A stretch of 64,000 bases of DNA, from positions 1,240,001-1,304,000 of the forward strand of contig OX104124.1 of NCBI GenBank assembly GCA_944474755.1, written 5' to 3'. The notes under the pieces were generated by a model. The model saw only the letters and a program-made list of their open reading frames with translations. It was not told the origin of the DNA and searched no databases. This stretch comes from Limnoperna fortunei. Taxonomy: Eukaryota; Mollusca; Bivalvia; Mytilida; Modiolidae. Below are positions 24,642-36,072 of the stretch, one piece after another. The stretch's first letter is position 1. Each line of letters starts with the position of its first letter. Position numbers and translations under genes: made by a program.

Positions 24642-25179
24642 TCTAGAAGATTATGCAACGATACATATGACGGTGTTTCTTGTCATAAATTTAGACACAG
24701 ACTGACCAACGAATGGCCTTAGTCATTGAGTGTCAATATAAATAAATAACGTAAAGAATCATAACATATTCATCTTAAAATTTCTCATTTTAAATGAACC
24801 CAAAACTTTTTTAATAGTTGCTTCTCAGTCCGCTAACCGGGGACGTGCCGTGCTGTTACTTGGCTTTGCTCAAATATTCCAACAAGATGTAATCAAAATT
24901 ATCAAGGTGACAAATTCATTACGCCAGACGCGCGTTTCGTCTACATAAGACTCATCAGTGGCGTTTAACTATAAATGTTTAAGATATTCTTCATTGGGAG
25001 ATGGAATCATATTTTTTTCATTGGGAGATGGAATAATATAAGTCCACTGGGATCGTGTAAATACACAATACAGGCAGTTCAAAATATATAAAGTCTAAAG
25101 AATGTACCAACCAGCAAGCTTATTAAGTATCGGATCGACAAACATGACCATACAGCATAAACAAAAAATAATATACAAA
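24642..25179 (-). mobile_element. Hammerhead (retrozyme-like) unit, copy A
   Basis: A unit of 538 bases that repeats head to tail at 25180. The start words (TCTAGAAGATTATGCAACGA) are 538 bases apart and the ribozymes 530 bases apart. It has no open frame and carries one hammerhead on the minus strand. Two 30-bp tandem copies of TTCATTGGGAGATGGAAT lie at about 24989-25035 in copy A only. Tandem non-coding units with a minimal hammerhead match metazoan retrozymes, which form small circular RNAs and are thought to be moved by Penelope-like enzymes. Confidence 0.75.
24921..24964 (-). ncRNA. Minimal type I hammerhead ribozyme, intact core
   Basis: Reading the minus strand: ACGCCA, core CTGATGA, stem II GTCT-TATGT-AGAC, core GAA, stem III ACG-CG-CGT, cleavage triplet ending GTC, then TGGCGT. 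Stem I is 6 perfect pairs (ACGCCA with TGGCGT), stem II 4 pairs and stem III 3 pairs with a 2-base loop. All conserved core bases are present. Cleavage is predicted between 24927 and 24926. A stem III this short is typical of retrozyme and Penelope hammerheads, which often need a dimer to cleave. Confidence 0.9.
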
Positions 25180-25515
25180 TCTAGAAGATTATGCAACGAT
25201 ACAAATGACGGTGTTTCTTGTTAAAAATTTAGACAAAGACTGACCAACGAATGGCCTTAGTCATTAAATGTCAATATAAATAAATGACGTAAACAAGTCA
25301 TAACATATTGATCTTAAACTTTCTCAATCCAACTTAACCCAAAATAGTTGCTTCCCAGTACGCCACCCGCGGACGTGCCGTGCTGTTACTTGGCTTTGCT
25401 CAAATATTCCAACAAGATGTAATCAAAATTACCAAGGTGACAAATTCATTACGCCAGACGCTCGTATCGTCTACTCAAGACTCATCAGTGGCGTTTAACT
25501 CATAAAAGGGCAATA
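25180..25515 (-). mobile_element. Hammerhead (retrozyme-like) unit, copy B (partial)
   Basis: Near-identical to the start of copy A through the ribozyme (shared ACGTGCCGTGCTGTTACTTG and CAAATATTCCAACAAGATG). The match stops shortly after the ribozyme, around 25505-25515, so this copy is cut short on its right. Confidence 0.75.
25451..25494 (-). ncRNA. Hammerhead ribozyme copy with a core mutation
   Basis: Same 44-nt architecture as the copy at 24921: stem I ACGCCA/TGGCGT, CTGATGA, stem II GTCT-TGAGT-AGAC, stem III ACG-AG-CGT and GTC. The GAA core reads GAT, changing the invariant A14. It is predicted to be inactive although all three stems are preserved. Confidence 0.85.
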
Positions 25516-26879
25516 AGATGTCCTTTAGCGGGATCTTCTTTTTGACGTCGCAATAAATGGAATAGCTTATTATATAAATAAAATGTCACGTAATAATACA
25601 TCATGGCGTTAGGGTCTATATTTTATGTAAACTGCTTCATTAAATATTAAATTTTAAACATTTAGTTTTGTTCTAAATTTTGTATACTTCTTAATTTTAC
25701 TCAAACTTATAAAACACATTCAAGTGTAGTACAACTACCTATATTCTCTACAGTTACACACTTTTCCCATCACAACTGGATGTTATGCGACTCGTATTGA
25801 TACGAATGTACACAACTGTCCTGACATGATACACATAGATGTAACTAAACATTATGTATGTATTATATATGGAAAGACACCCCCGGCCGGAAAATGTCAT
25901 GGAAAATGGCATATATAGGACAACCATACTGTGGCCCTTTCATTGCCGTAATGAACCTGTAGAAACGAAAATGTTTTCTTTATGTTTTCAGTCATACGTT
26001 TGTTGAGGATGACATAGTAAAGATTAGAAAAATAATGTCTATAAGCTAAACCGCATTTACCGTACATAAAGCGGTTTGAGTCGGTTGCTGTTATGTAATA
26101 CTTCTTAAGTAATTCAATATAAACATCATATTGGTAAAATGTGTAAAATATACTCATTTGTTATAAAGAAATGTCTTAAACGACTGCGTATAAACTGAAA
26201 TGCAATACAAATGTCTAATGTCAATGAAATATTTAAATTATGTGCAAAAGAAACCAAGGTTTGTATGTTTATTTTAAGGTTTTTTAATGAGCACATATTT
26301 GAAATGATTACTTAGAAGTACATGCTGAGAAATGTTTGAATCTTATTTAAAACATAGCTTTTAACACATTTTCATTATAATGGAAATAATTATCAATTAT
26401 CACTCGTTTGATTTTCGTAACCATTCATCCAGTTGGTAGTTAAGGAAAATTATACGGTTCAACACTATTTGCATATACATGCAAACAAATAGACTCTCAT
26501 ACATCTAATGAAAAAATTAGATCTTAACTACTGCAAATGCTAATAGGTTTAACTATTATGTTTATAATTCACGAAGGAAAGAAATGCCGCGACATAAATT
26601 TCAGTTGTTACTGGATATTTCTAGTTAACTAACAATAAAGTTTTTCAAATAATTCTATCGACAATTACTAATTAACTTTACTGCTGACCATATTGTTTAA
26701 CACAACACTTCCTGCACATTTAAATGACATATTTCAAAAAAGAATATGTGCACTGTAGCCGTTACAAAAGTCTACATTATCTGAAATAAATCATCATATT
26801 TATTACAAGGCAGTCAAAATTAAGGCCTACGTGTATTAGTTTGCTTATCGGTTTACGTGTTTCTTAACTTACTGTCGTC
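25516..26879. other. No gene seen
   Basis: A minus-strand frame at 25897-26157 has no recognised motif. Words near 26405 (TTTTCGTAACCATTCATCCA) resemble 28217, suggesting the left edge of the duplication that follows. Confidence 0.35.
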
Positions 26880-27321
26880 CTGATAAAAACTAAAATACTG
26901 CTCGCTGAACGTAAAGCAACCACTTAGTCTTTAAATATAGCAAATTAATTTGAAATTGGTTGAAAATTTACAACTCTACTTTTAATTGTCGCCTATAACG
27001 TAGAGATGACGCATGTACGAAATTTCCTTGTCTTATTGTAAATACTTTTGGTTTAATACAAGATCGTTTTACAGCAAACATCGTATAGAAATTGCAAAAA
27101 GCGACTTTTAATAAATATAAACATTCTGTTCGAACTCGGTGAACGATGTAACTTATATTTAATGTATCATTGGCATTGGGTTTTTCGGTATAACTAAGAG
27201 CTTTTCGACGAAACTATAAATCGGTCAAGGACCATGAATACTTGGAATTGTTTTTGTATTATAGAATTGCAATATCACTAGATTTAGAATGTATTTTGTT
27301 TTCCAATTATTACAGTTCAAG

Positions 27322-27368
<47 letters not shown>

Positions 27369-27600
27369 AAGATGAGTGTCCATTAAATTAAATTACGTCT
27401 ACAGTGGCTTAAATCCGGTTAGATTTAGAATAAACTTGTGTTGTCGAATTTCAAAATAAAAAAAAGAAAATAAAGTCGCGCTTATATGTAGGTCATATCA
27501 ATTCAGATTCGAAGTTGCGTACAAGCAACAATAAATGCTTTTTACTAGGTATTGTATCTGCATCCTACATTTGATCATTCAGACAGAAAAGTATAAGTGC
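26880..27600. repeat. Non-coding duplicated unit, copy 1
   Basis: Shares ACTCGGTGAACGATG, GGGTTTTTCGGTATAACTAAG-like words and ATACTTGGAA with 29040-29460 and 30230-30600. Its end (TTGATCATTCAGA) matches 49240. An (AT)n run of about 33 bases lies at 27325-27357. No coding frame. Confidence 0.65.
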
Positions 27601-29039
27601 AAAATTAACTGAGTCATTTATTTAAGAATAGTTTATTGCTGTTGATTCGCTATTAAAAATGCAATCTTGAACATGCTTGGTTCGTTTGTTTTAAATCTTC
27701 ATATAAAAACATGTTGAGTTCAAAGAAGGAAATATGTAAAACGCAAAACATATAATGCAGTTCTTAGTTATTGAAGTCATGATAAATTACGAGTTACAAG
27801 GGAACCTAACAACTGGGAAGATAATTAAACAGATAATAAGAATAAAACGATAATATCAGCTTCACACACATAAGCGTCTTCTGCATAATACTAACACCTT
27901 TTCTCCTTTTAAGTCGATTTAGTGATTTTGGAATACTCAACAGCTAAAGTCGTAATATCTTCCTTAGGACCATAGAGCCGATCCCATTCTGTAGGGTAAA
28001 TAAATGTTACTTTAATGTAATCAAAAATGTTAATTTAATACTATTCCAGCTCAGCTTCGACGATTATAATCTGTGTTTTGATACAATAAGCTTTTACAGT
28101 CTATATTCGTATAATCAGTTCATGTTGTGATATGGATTAATGTTCACACCATATTTTACACATAACTTAAAAGAAATCATCATTATCATGGAAACAAGTA
28201 GTTACTATTTTGGTTTTCATAACCATCCATCTAGTCTGTACTTGAGGGCATATAGGACCATATGCGCCGTTTTATGTCAAAATGTTAAAATAAATATTAT
28301 ATTTATAATAAAACTAATAATAATGTCCTTCATTATTTACTCTTAATTTCTATAAAATTTAAAAGAATAGTGGAAAGTTTATACCTATAATATTACTTCA
28401 ATTTACTAATGGTCGAAATACAAAGATTTCGCATAAACGAGTTTTGTATATATAAAAAATGATGGTAATTTCAACCAAAAATACAATTTGTAGCAGTTTG
28501 TGAGCAATTATTTTCCAAAAGACAACAAATTAAATCAGACCCTTATTTTTTCTATCACTAAAATGTATACCAAATGCTTGATAACATATTAAAAATTCAG
28601 AAAATGACGAATAACCACATGGCAAATAAAAAAATTTAATATCAAATTATTTTCCGTGTAAGTGTCCTAAACCACTTTATGGTGAATTATACTGATTTGA
28701 TATGTACTTTGTTTGTATCTTAAACGTACTCAGATAAAAAAGTAACTTAACAAACAATGTTCCATGATGAATTGTTAAACTAAACTTGTATTTTCAAATA
28801 AATCTATGACAACTAATTAATTGAACTGGGTACTAGTGATGGATCAAACAACTGCGAACCATATTAAGTATACTTTAGAGATTGCCACACCACTTCTTGC
28901 ATCTAAACTGTAAATGTAGCAAAACAAAACAGCTATATAAGGCGTAATTATTCGTCCCAACTAACATACTTATTTCGTCGAAATCAAACTCTATGCCTGT
29001 TAGTTTCCCCGATCGTAATATGTGTTTGTTAATTAATTG
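27601..29039. other. No gene seen
   Basis: AT-rich; the only frame (28140-28346) shows no motif. Confidence 0.35.
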
Positions 29040-29460
29040 TCTTCCTTAAAATACTGAAATACTGCCCGTTTAATTGAAAGCAACCATATAATCATTAAAA
29101 CAAACAAAATCACTTGCGGTATGTTATTTATTTAAATTTTTACACTTTTACGGCAAATGTGATTTTATAACAAATATAGTTTAATTATAGAAAATTTAAA
29201 AGGCTATTTGATGTTATTAATTCAAAAACATCCTGTTCAAACTCGGTGAACGATGAAATATATATAATTTTAGATTGGATTTTTCTGAGAAACTGAGATC
29301 GAATGTAGAGCGAAGGTGTAAGGATCAAGGACAAAGAATACTTAGAACTCTCTTTTGTGTAAACCAAGTTGTTCAAAACACCATTTAAATGGATACCAAC
29401 TGTGCCCCATTTCTTGTCGATTGGTACCTGTATTCTTATGAAACTGAATTTCTTCACGTC
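29040..29460. repeat. Non-coding duplicated unit, copy 2
   Basis: ATACTGCCCGTTTAATTGAA, AACTCGGTGAACGATGAAAT and GGATTTTTCTGAGAAACTGA are collinear with copies 1 and 3. The minus-strand frame across it is a by-product of the repeat. Confidence 0.65.
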
Positions 29461-29589
29461 TTATTCAAGACAAGAAGGCAGCAGAAGAAGCTAATTTGTT
29501 TAATTTTGCATATAGATATGATAATGTCCTCTTAATTAGCAACCCTTTAAGTGGCTTCCGTTAATATATCTTTCAGAACTTGAATTAAA

Positions 29590-30075
29590 GGAAATCACAG
29601 GCACTGCTTCATTTACATCATTTTTAGACTTACAACTGGAATATGACACAAAGGTCATCTTTGCTCAAGAATTTACGACAAACAAGACGATTTTAATTTC
29701 AAAATTACATTTGTATAATTTTTTTATAATTATGCAGCAATAGTTTAGCTTCTCATACAAATGTTATCTATATTTCTCGGTTGATCAGGTGTGCAAGAGC
29801 TTGCAGCGAGTATACAGATGTTTGCAAGCGTCACCATTTTGTTCGGGATAAACTTATAAACCAAGGTTACAAGACAAAAACACTCGCCCTCGCCTTATAA
29901 GTTTTACTGTACATACCACTTCATGGCGAAAAATATTCTACCCTGTTTGAAAATATTGCTGCAATTAGTTTTACCGACTTTTGATTTCAGTGTTCAGGAG
30001 TTTCCCAGTTTCTCGGACTTTGTAGATTATCTTTTTTGACAGTTTCCTCGGTGTTCTATATTTTTTATTACATTC
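29590..30075 (+). mobile_element. Retroelement C-terminus and 3' module, family B, copy 1
   Basis: Frames read SFTSFLDLQLEYDTK, then (shifted) YDKQDDFNFKI- and SVDQ..CKSL-like pieces and DKLINQGYK. The family resembles the block at 19461. It ends near 30000 and joins a short form of the 3' module B (GTTTCTCGGACTTTGTAGAT, then CAGTTTCCTCGGTGTTC). Many stops are present. Confidence 0.65.
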
Positions 30076-30119
30076 GTTTACAACTTTATTATTGCTAATT
30101 ACATACAAGGAAGGCATTT

Positions 30120-30720
30120 ACAAAATCCCTTTATCTTTCATATCACCAAAACATTCGTGTTAATACACTTTGCAGCAAACTTGATCTCAAAGCAAAGACA
30201 GTATTACAGAGATTTTAGAGGCGATTTTGAAGTTATTACTAAATATAAACATAACCTTCAAATTCAGTGAGCGATGAGATATTTTTGTTACAAAATTGAA
30301 AATCTGCCGTATTGACAACATATTTGAGTTAACACACCTTTACAGCTAACGTGATTTCATTACAAAGATATTATAATAGAAATTTAAAACGCGATATTGA
30401 TGATATAACTAAATACAAACATCCTGTTCAACTCGCTGAACGATGAAATATATAGTTTATTTATGATTGGATCTTTCTGTGAAACTAAGATCTATTCATA
30501 GAAACTGTACAAAGAAGGTGCAATGATCAAAGGCAACGAAAACATAACTCTCTTTTGTGTAAAATTGTTGTTCAAAGTACCATATCCAACATTTTTTCTT
30601 TTCAGCAGTTTGATCAATAAAACTAGATTTCTCACAGAAATTGTTCTCAATTCAATTACAAGGAATCTATATTTATATCTGCGCTGTTTTGAAGGCCATT
30701 ACGTATTTTGTTAGTCGGAT
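30120..30720. repeat. Non-coding duplicated unit, copies 3 and 4 (partial)
   Basis: ATTCAGTGAGCGATGAGATA near 30259 and AACTCGCTGAACGATGAAAT near 30430 show the motif twice within 180 bases. The right part then follows copy 2 (TCTTTCTGTGAAACTAAGAT, AACTCTCTTTTGTGTAAA). Confidence 0.6.
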
Positions 30721-30779
30721 CCGTATAGGTTTGGAATAATCTTCTGTTGTGGAACTTTTAAATAAAACCCTTGTTACAC

Positions 30780-31560
30780 TTTTGGTATTTTATTTGCGTG
30801 CCACAAATTGAATAGTTTTTTTTACGGCTTTTTTGTTATAGCCAGATAACATTTACAAACTCTAAAAATATCAGCATTACTTGTGGACGAATAAAGTTTG
30901 GTTAAGATTTCTCATTACTCAAGTTCTCATTATTTTGGTTACACATCGTATTTGCAAATATCGCTGAAAATATTATTGTATTGGGGAAAATGTTGTGATG
31001 GGAGTATTTAGTAGTAAAAGTAGATTATGCTTCCTATTATGGAGCACTTTTACAAACAATAATGATACATATCTTCAAAGGCTTGTGAATTACGGTTTAT
31101 ATATGGTTTGATTTCATTTTGTAATATTGTAAAGCGTATATGCTATACATAAGACTGTTGCAGTTGCAAACGATCATTTTTATATTTTTTACCGAATGTA
31201 ATTTAGTAACTGATTCAGCATTTATGTAATGTCTTTAATCTAATCTAGCGCAATTATACAAGAAAACTACATGACCGGAAATATAAACAAAAATCATCAA
31301 TAAGAAGAAAGATAACTCTATCTTGACACAATTTCTAAAGGTGTAAGAAGATCACCATTGATTTCAATCTCTTTTCCATTATTATCTTCAGTTATTTTGA
31401 TTTTTCCTAGACATTCATTTCAATAAAGTGACATTCGTTTCCAAGTGTTAAGTGTACTCCCAATTTAACATTTCATTGCATTTGCGTTAACCTGAGGTTC
31501 ATGTTGTTTCTATTTCAGTCCAAAAATATTGCACATTAATAAACTGACTCTCAGCACTTT
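30780..31560. repeat. Duplicated non-coding block (partner 49300-50010)
   Basis: Long collinear match: CAAATTGAATAGT, TATTGGGG.AAATGT, GAGTATTTAG.A.TAAAAGTA, AAGAAAGATAACTCTA and CTATTTCAGTCCAA. No coding frame on either strand. Confidence 0.75.
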
Positions 31561-31934
31561 CTATGTTTTATTATCATTAGCGAAAATTTATCTTAAAATT
31601 ACCTGAAATACGCAGCTTTTCACATATGTCAAATTCTGGTATCCGGAACTTACATTCAATACCAAGAACAGTGTACCGATTTTTTGAAAAGCACTACTTT
31701 AACTAACACTTATACACCAGGGAGATGTAAAGTGTTATAATTCTGCTGTTAAATTTCCGCATTGATACCAACTGTCATGCATTTATTGTAAATCCGTTAC
31801 AAGTAACCTCGAACAAGTAAAGACATATTATATCAGAAAAAAACAGTATTTTTATTACACAGCATATAACCGTGATACTAAGAAGAAAAGTTGAGGTATC
31901 ATTAATTTGCAAATGCTATACGTATTCATTTAGT
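31561..31934. other. No gene seen
   Basis: AT-rich spacer between two repeats. Confidence 0.4.
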
Positions 31935-32350
31935 ATATCCTTCAGAACTAGGAATTAACGAAACCACAGAAACAGCTTCTTCTACATCATTTTTAGACTA
32001 ACGCCACGAATATGACACCAACGGTCATCTTAGCACAAGAATTTACGACAAGCGAGACGATTTTAATTTCAAAATTATAAATTTTCCTCACATATGCAGC
32101 AATGTTCCAGCTTTTCCTGCATACCGTGTGTATATTTCTCAGTTGATCAGGCATGCAAGAGCTTGTAGCGAGAATACTGATTTTTGCAAACGCCATCTAT
32201 TCTTCGGGATAAACTTATAAACCAGGGTTACAAGAAAAAAAACGACTCGTCCGCGCCTTTAATAAGTTTTACTATAGATACCACTTCCTTGTCGAAAAAT
32301 ATTCTATCTAGTTTGAAAATATGGTTACAGATAGTTTTCCCCAATTCTTG
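31935..32350 (+). mobile_element. Retroelement protein C-terminus, family B, copy 2
   Basis: Collinear with 29590-29990: words such as TTTACGACAAGCGAGACGAT, TTTCTCAGTTGATCAGGCAT and GATAAACTTATAAACCAGGG, which read in shifting frames as TRIYDKRDDFNF-, SQLIRHARACS- and NKLINQGYK-type pieces. It leads straight into the longer 3' module B. Confidence 0.7.
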
Positions 32351-32695
32351 AATTCAGTGTACAGTGAATGTGCTACGATGATTGTTGGATACACCTATTA
32401 CTGACTAGTGGTATATATGATACCTTCCCTTTTTAATCAACTAACCAACTCAAATACTACAGTAATGGAAGCGGGAGGTGTAGCATACCGTACAACCTGG
32501 TTTAACCCACAATTTCTTTGAAATGCCTGCACCATGTCAGGACCATTGCTGTAGTTACTATATTTTTGGTTGTTGGTTCTGTAGATGCCGGTTTCTCGGA
32601 CTTCGATTTGTAGATTGTCTGTTTTGACAGTTTCATCGGTGTTCGGTATTTTGTTACTACCTTCATTTACACTTGTAAGTTGTAACACTTATCAT
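32351..32695 (+). repeat. Retroelement 3' module B, plus orientation
   Basis: TAATGGAAGCGGGAGGTGT, GCACCATGTCAGGACCATTG, TTGGTTGTTGGTTCTG, GGTTTCTCGGACTTCGATTT and TTTGACAGTTTCATCGGTGT. Copies occur on the minus strand at 42870, 50295 and 52727, and a short plus copy at 30000. The frame at 32437-32688 (minus) is a by-product. Confidence 0.8.
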
Positions 32696-33665
32696 TTGTT
32701 TTATTCTACTTTGGAGCTGTTTTATTTGCAAATTTAACGCCAATGTTATCTTCTTATACAATGCAGTTTCAGCTTAAATTTAAGCTGAGTATACTGAACA
32801 AATGGAACGCAATCAAGGCATTTATTGCAAGACGACTTTATAGTGCCTGTAAACTTGGCTGTTAATCATGGATAATAAATGTTCATGCATAACAAGTTTT
32901 ATTCAAATTAGCCTATAGTTTCTTAGGAAAAATATTTTCTTTAGTTTTTGTCAAAATAAGCCCGATTTTGCTAAGGATGAAAAACTGAATTTATGTTAGT
33001 TTCATATTAACTTCATTCTCCAGATATTTAAGAGATCCTTAACAACTCTCATCATTGTTAGCGAGCGAACTGTTAGAAAAAATCTGGATCGCAGAAAAAA
33101 GTTTCAGAATTGCCAAAGCTAGTTAATAATTTAGCAGTTAAAGTAACTGATTCCATGTGGATCAAAGAAATATAAAAAATATAGGATATTACATTGATTA
33201 CTCTATTTGAGACAGTCAAAATATGGAATTTTAAGTCCGAGCCTTTCAATAAACTCAAACTTCCATAATTTAGCAATTGGGATTGAAATAATCTTATAGT
33301 ACAACTGCAAGATTATGTTTATCTAATTTTTAAAATGTAATAAATTTGCGAAATTAAATACTTTTAAGTTCTCCACCTTAATTTTACGGTTACGCGGTAA
33401 ATGTAAGTTGTTTAGTTTGTGACGTCATTATTTCACGTAATGGGTCATTATGTCTGCTTATGACGTTACTGTTTTAAACCAATCGGCAGATGAGAATCTC
33501 GCATTTAATCGGTTTGAATATGAGGTAAAAATAGAGAATACACCACCAGTAAAAAGTTTCAAATTAGTGTGGCAGTATTCAAATATACATTTTGGCTCAA
33601 ATGCATTTCTTATTATAAATTAACACTTTACCTTGTAGCCAACGGATTGACTAGTGTTGTGTGCC
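32696..33665. other. Intergenic, upstream of the papain-fold gene
   Basis: No gene seen. A short inverted pair (TTTCAGCTTAAATTTAAGCTGA) sits at about 32766. I saw no convincing TATA box; the ATG at 33666 follows a GCC that gives a strong start context. Confidence 0.4.
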
Positions 33666-34274
33666 ATGGGAAATAAGTGTTGTAAAGGAGCCAACATTAA
33701 AGTTTATTTTTGGAAGATGGACAGCAAAGGTTATGGTCATGTATCTTTACAACTGAGTAGTGGTACCTATATACGTTTTTGGCCCTCACAACCTCTAAAT
33801 ACTGGAAATATACCATTGGTTATTTTATTTTCATTTTAGACAATAGTGGGGACAGACCCAATCATGGACATGACACATAAAACTGCTATTATGTATGAAG
33901 AAATTAAAACCGACGATATTATTAAGATACCAGCAAGTGATAATTTTAAAGAAATGAAAATTGAACAGTGGTGGAATGACTTCAAAAATACAAATAAATA
34001 CAATCCGTTACGTCGTAATTGTACATCTGTTGTCTGGAAAGCCTTATCAGCCGGAGGAGTGCTTAATTACATCCACGACCATCAGAAAGTGGTTTATACA
34101 CCTGAAGTAGTATGGAATATTGCCTACGCCATTAAGAAAAAAATAAAGATTGGCAGAGTGCAAAACGTTAATTTTCCACTGAATGTGGACAGTTCCAACC
34201 TTGCAAATGTGGAATTGCAAGGTTCACAACAGAATTTTCCAATTCCAAGCTCGTTTTCGACTGAAAATCTATAA
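33666..34274 (+). CDS. Permuted papain-fold (LRAT/NlpC-P60-like) protein, interrupted by one in-frame stop
   Basis: The start ATG at 33666 sits in GCCATGG. The first 57 codons read MGNKCCKG..., then KGYGHVSLQL (His25) and GTYIRFWPS, and stop at TAG 33837. The same frame continues as TIVGTDPIMDMTHK, IEQWWNDF and YNPLRRNCTSVVWKALSAGG (Cys codon at 34020), with VYTPEVVWNIAYAIKKK and an end at 34274. A GH..L segment before an N-C-x-x-V segment is the order in circularly permuted papain folds (LRAT/NlpC-P60 type), which act as acyltransferases or amidases. The substrate is unknown. The MG..CC start could be acylated (inference). The stop lies in a 21-nt GT...AG stretch (33819-33839) whose loss would keep the frame. 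It is either a pseudogene, a relic of a shrunken intron, or an error. Confidence 0.7.
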
Positions 34275-34391
34275 TACATTTAAATGCGCCATTAGCCGTA
34301 TAATATGTAACGTGCAACCGAATGTTACGAGTTCGTACCGAAATATATCGGGATTCTGTTTGTTGATTTAACAATTTCTAAACATCACTAC

Positions 34392-34397
34392 AATAAA
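34392..34397 (+). terminator. Poly(A) signal AATAAA for the papain-fold gene
   Basis: AATAAA lies 118 bases after the stop codon, the first such hexamer downstream. Confidence 0.5.
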
Positions 34398-36072
34398 TGA
34401 ATTTAAAGAATATCCACCATTTTTCAAACACAGTTCCAATAGAATTATTTATATCCACAGTTCACAAAGAAAGTAGCACAATACACTTTACAACCAGAAG
34501 AACACAATGCACAATATTACAAGATGCACTAACACCATGTATCAGCACAATGCAGGAATAGAAATATCACAATAACTTATCCTTTATTAAGACACAGTGC
34601 ACAATATTACAAGATGCACTAACACTTATTCCTACAGTTCCTGAAGAATTAACCACAATGTCCTTCAAACCACTGTAATTCACAATTCCAAGTGTTTACC
34701 TATGCTACTTACCGTTTTAATAGAGAACTTCTCACTTACACGGCCACAGAAAAACTGACTCTGAATCGGCTTCTCAACTGCCTTTTATACTACCTATTTG
34801 GAAGAGTCCAAGTTAATATTTGAGGTTTGTCAGGAAGTTGACAGGAAGTGTCACTAGATATTCCATTCTATTGAAAATAGGGGTGTTCTCAAATTTATTA
34901 ACAGATAAACCGTTTCATTCCCCTGTTACTATATGACACAATTTGTAAACAACAGATGTTTGTCACAAATACAAAAACGTAACAATGTAAATTGCACAAG
35001 AATGTAAAATGGATTGAAGCTGAAGTGTTCGTATGCCTCATTTATGCCTTGTGGTGTGATTCTTTATTATTGTCTGTGCGTTTGTATGGTGTTATAATCC
35101 ACTTAATTCAATTTTAAAGCTATATCGTGGGGTCTGGTATTTATCAGGATATGAAGTTTATTTACTCGTTTGAACACGACAAGTATTGAGCTTTTAGTTT
35201 CTGCTCAAATAAAATCAGTTTCAGTAATATAATAGAGATCAACATTTGTTCACAATTAAAATGTACATTTAATGTTTTAGTACAAAACTTTGGATATATT
35301 AATACACTAAATCGGTCTAAAAACCATTTTGTAAGAATTGTTTTCTTTTTTCTTCAAAAAAAAATTCTCCGTTGTTTCGTTACTGATTATTCTGATTATA
35401 CGATTATCCACTTTACGCAGGAAATGTTTGTGATAGGTACCCTCTTTATTTGTTTAGATAGGATGTTTTATTTATTTTAAAACTTTTGTAGATAAAATCA
35501 TTTGAAATAAATTTTAGAATATAATAAAAACAATTAATTGCTTTGTGACTTCATTATTTCATTTGGCAAAAACCAATTTCATAAAAGATTTTTTTCTTTC
35601 AATTTCCTATTTATAATTGATATTAACTCACCTTCACTTTCAATTTTCATTTAAATAATCTGTTATATTGATTTTAACCAGTAAAATCATTATAATAAAA
35701 AAAAACTGATGCATATCCTTCGGCCTCATTAGATGTTGCTTTCATTTGTTTATTAAACCTACAAGACTATAATTTTATCAAAATAGATTTGCAAGACGAC
35801 ACAATAATTGAATCTAATTTGGCTAAATGTAATCATATTTGAAAAATTAATTCAAATTTTGACTTACTGTGAATTTATTTGATTACTGTAGTTAATTGAA
35901 CAAAATTACAAGTGTTCTGAATTTATATGTGAAGAACATTTTGAACAAAAACGCCAATATATCGATGATTAAAACAAAATAATTTTAATGACGATATCGT
36001 AGCATTGTTCTTCTTGTTGCTGATCGTGGTGGATACCTCTCAAATATCCGACGTACCAAAGGTTTCAGATGT
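34398..36072. other. No gene seen; short direct repeat
   Basis: A ~33-bp word with GCACAATATTACAAGATGCA occurs at about 34509 and 34598 (89 bases apart). The rest is AT-rich with no supported coding frame. Confidence 0.5.

Noticed and set aside
34430..34900. Solo LTR downstream of the papain-fold gene
   Set aside because: No TG...CA ends, target duplication or second copy could be found; only a short internal direct repeat supports it.
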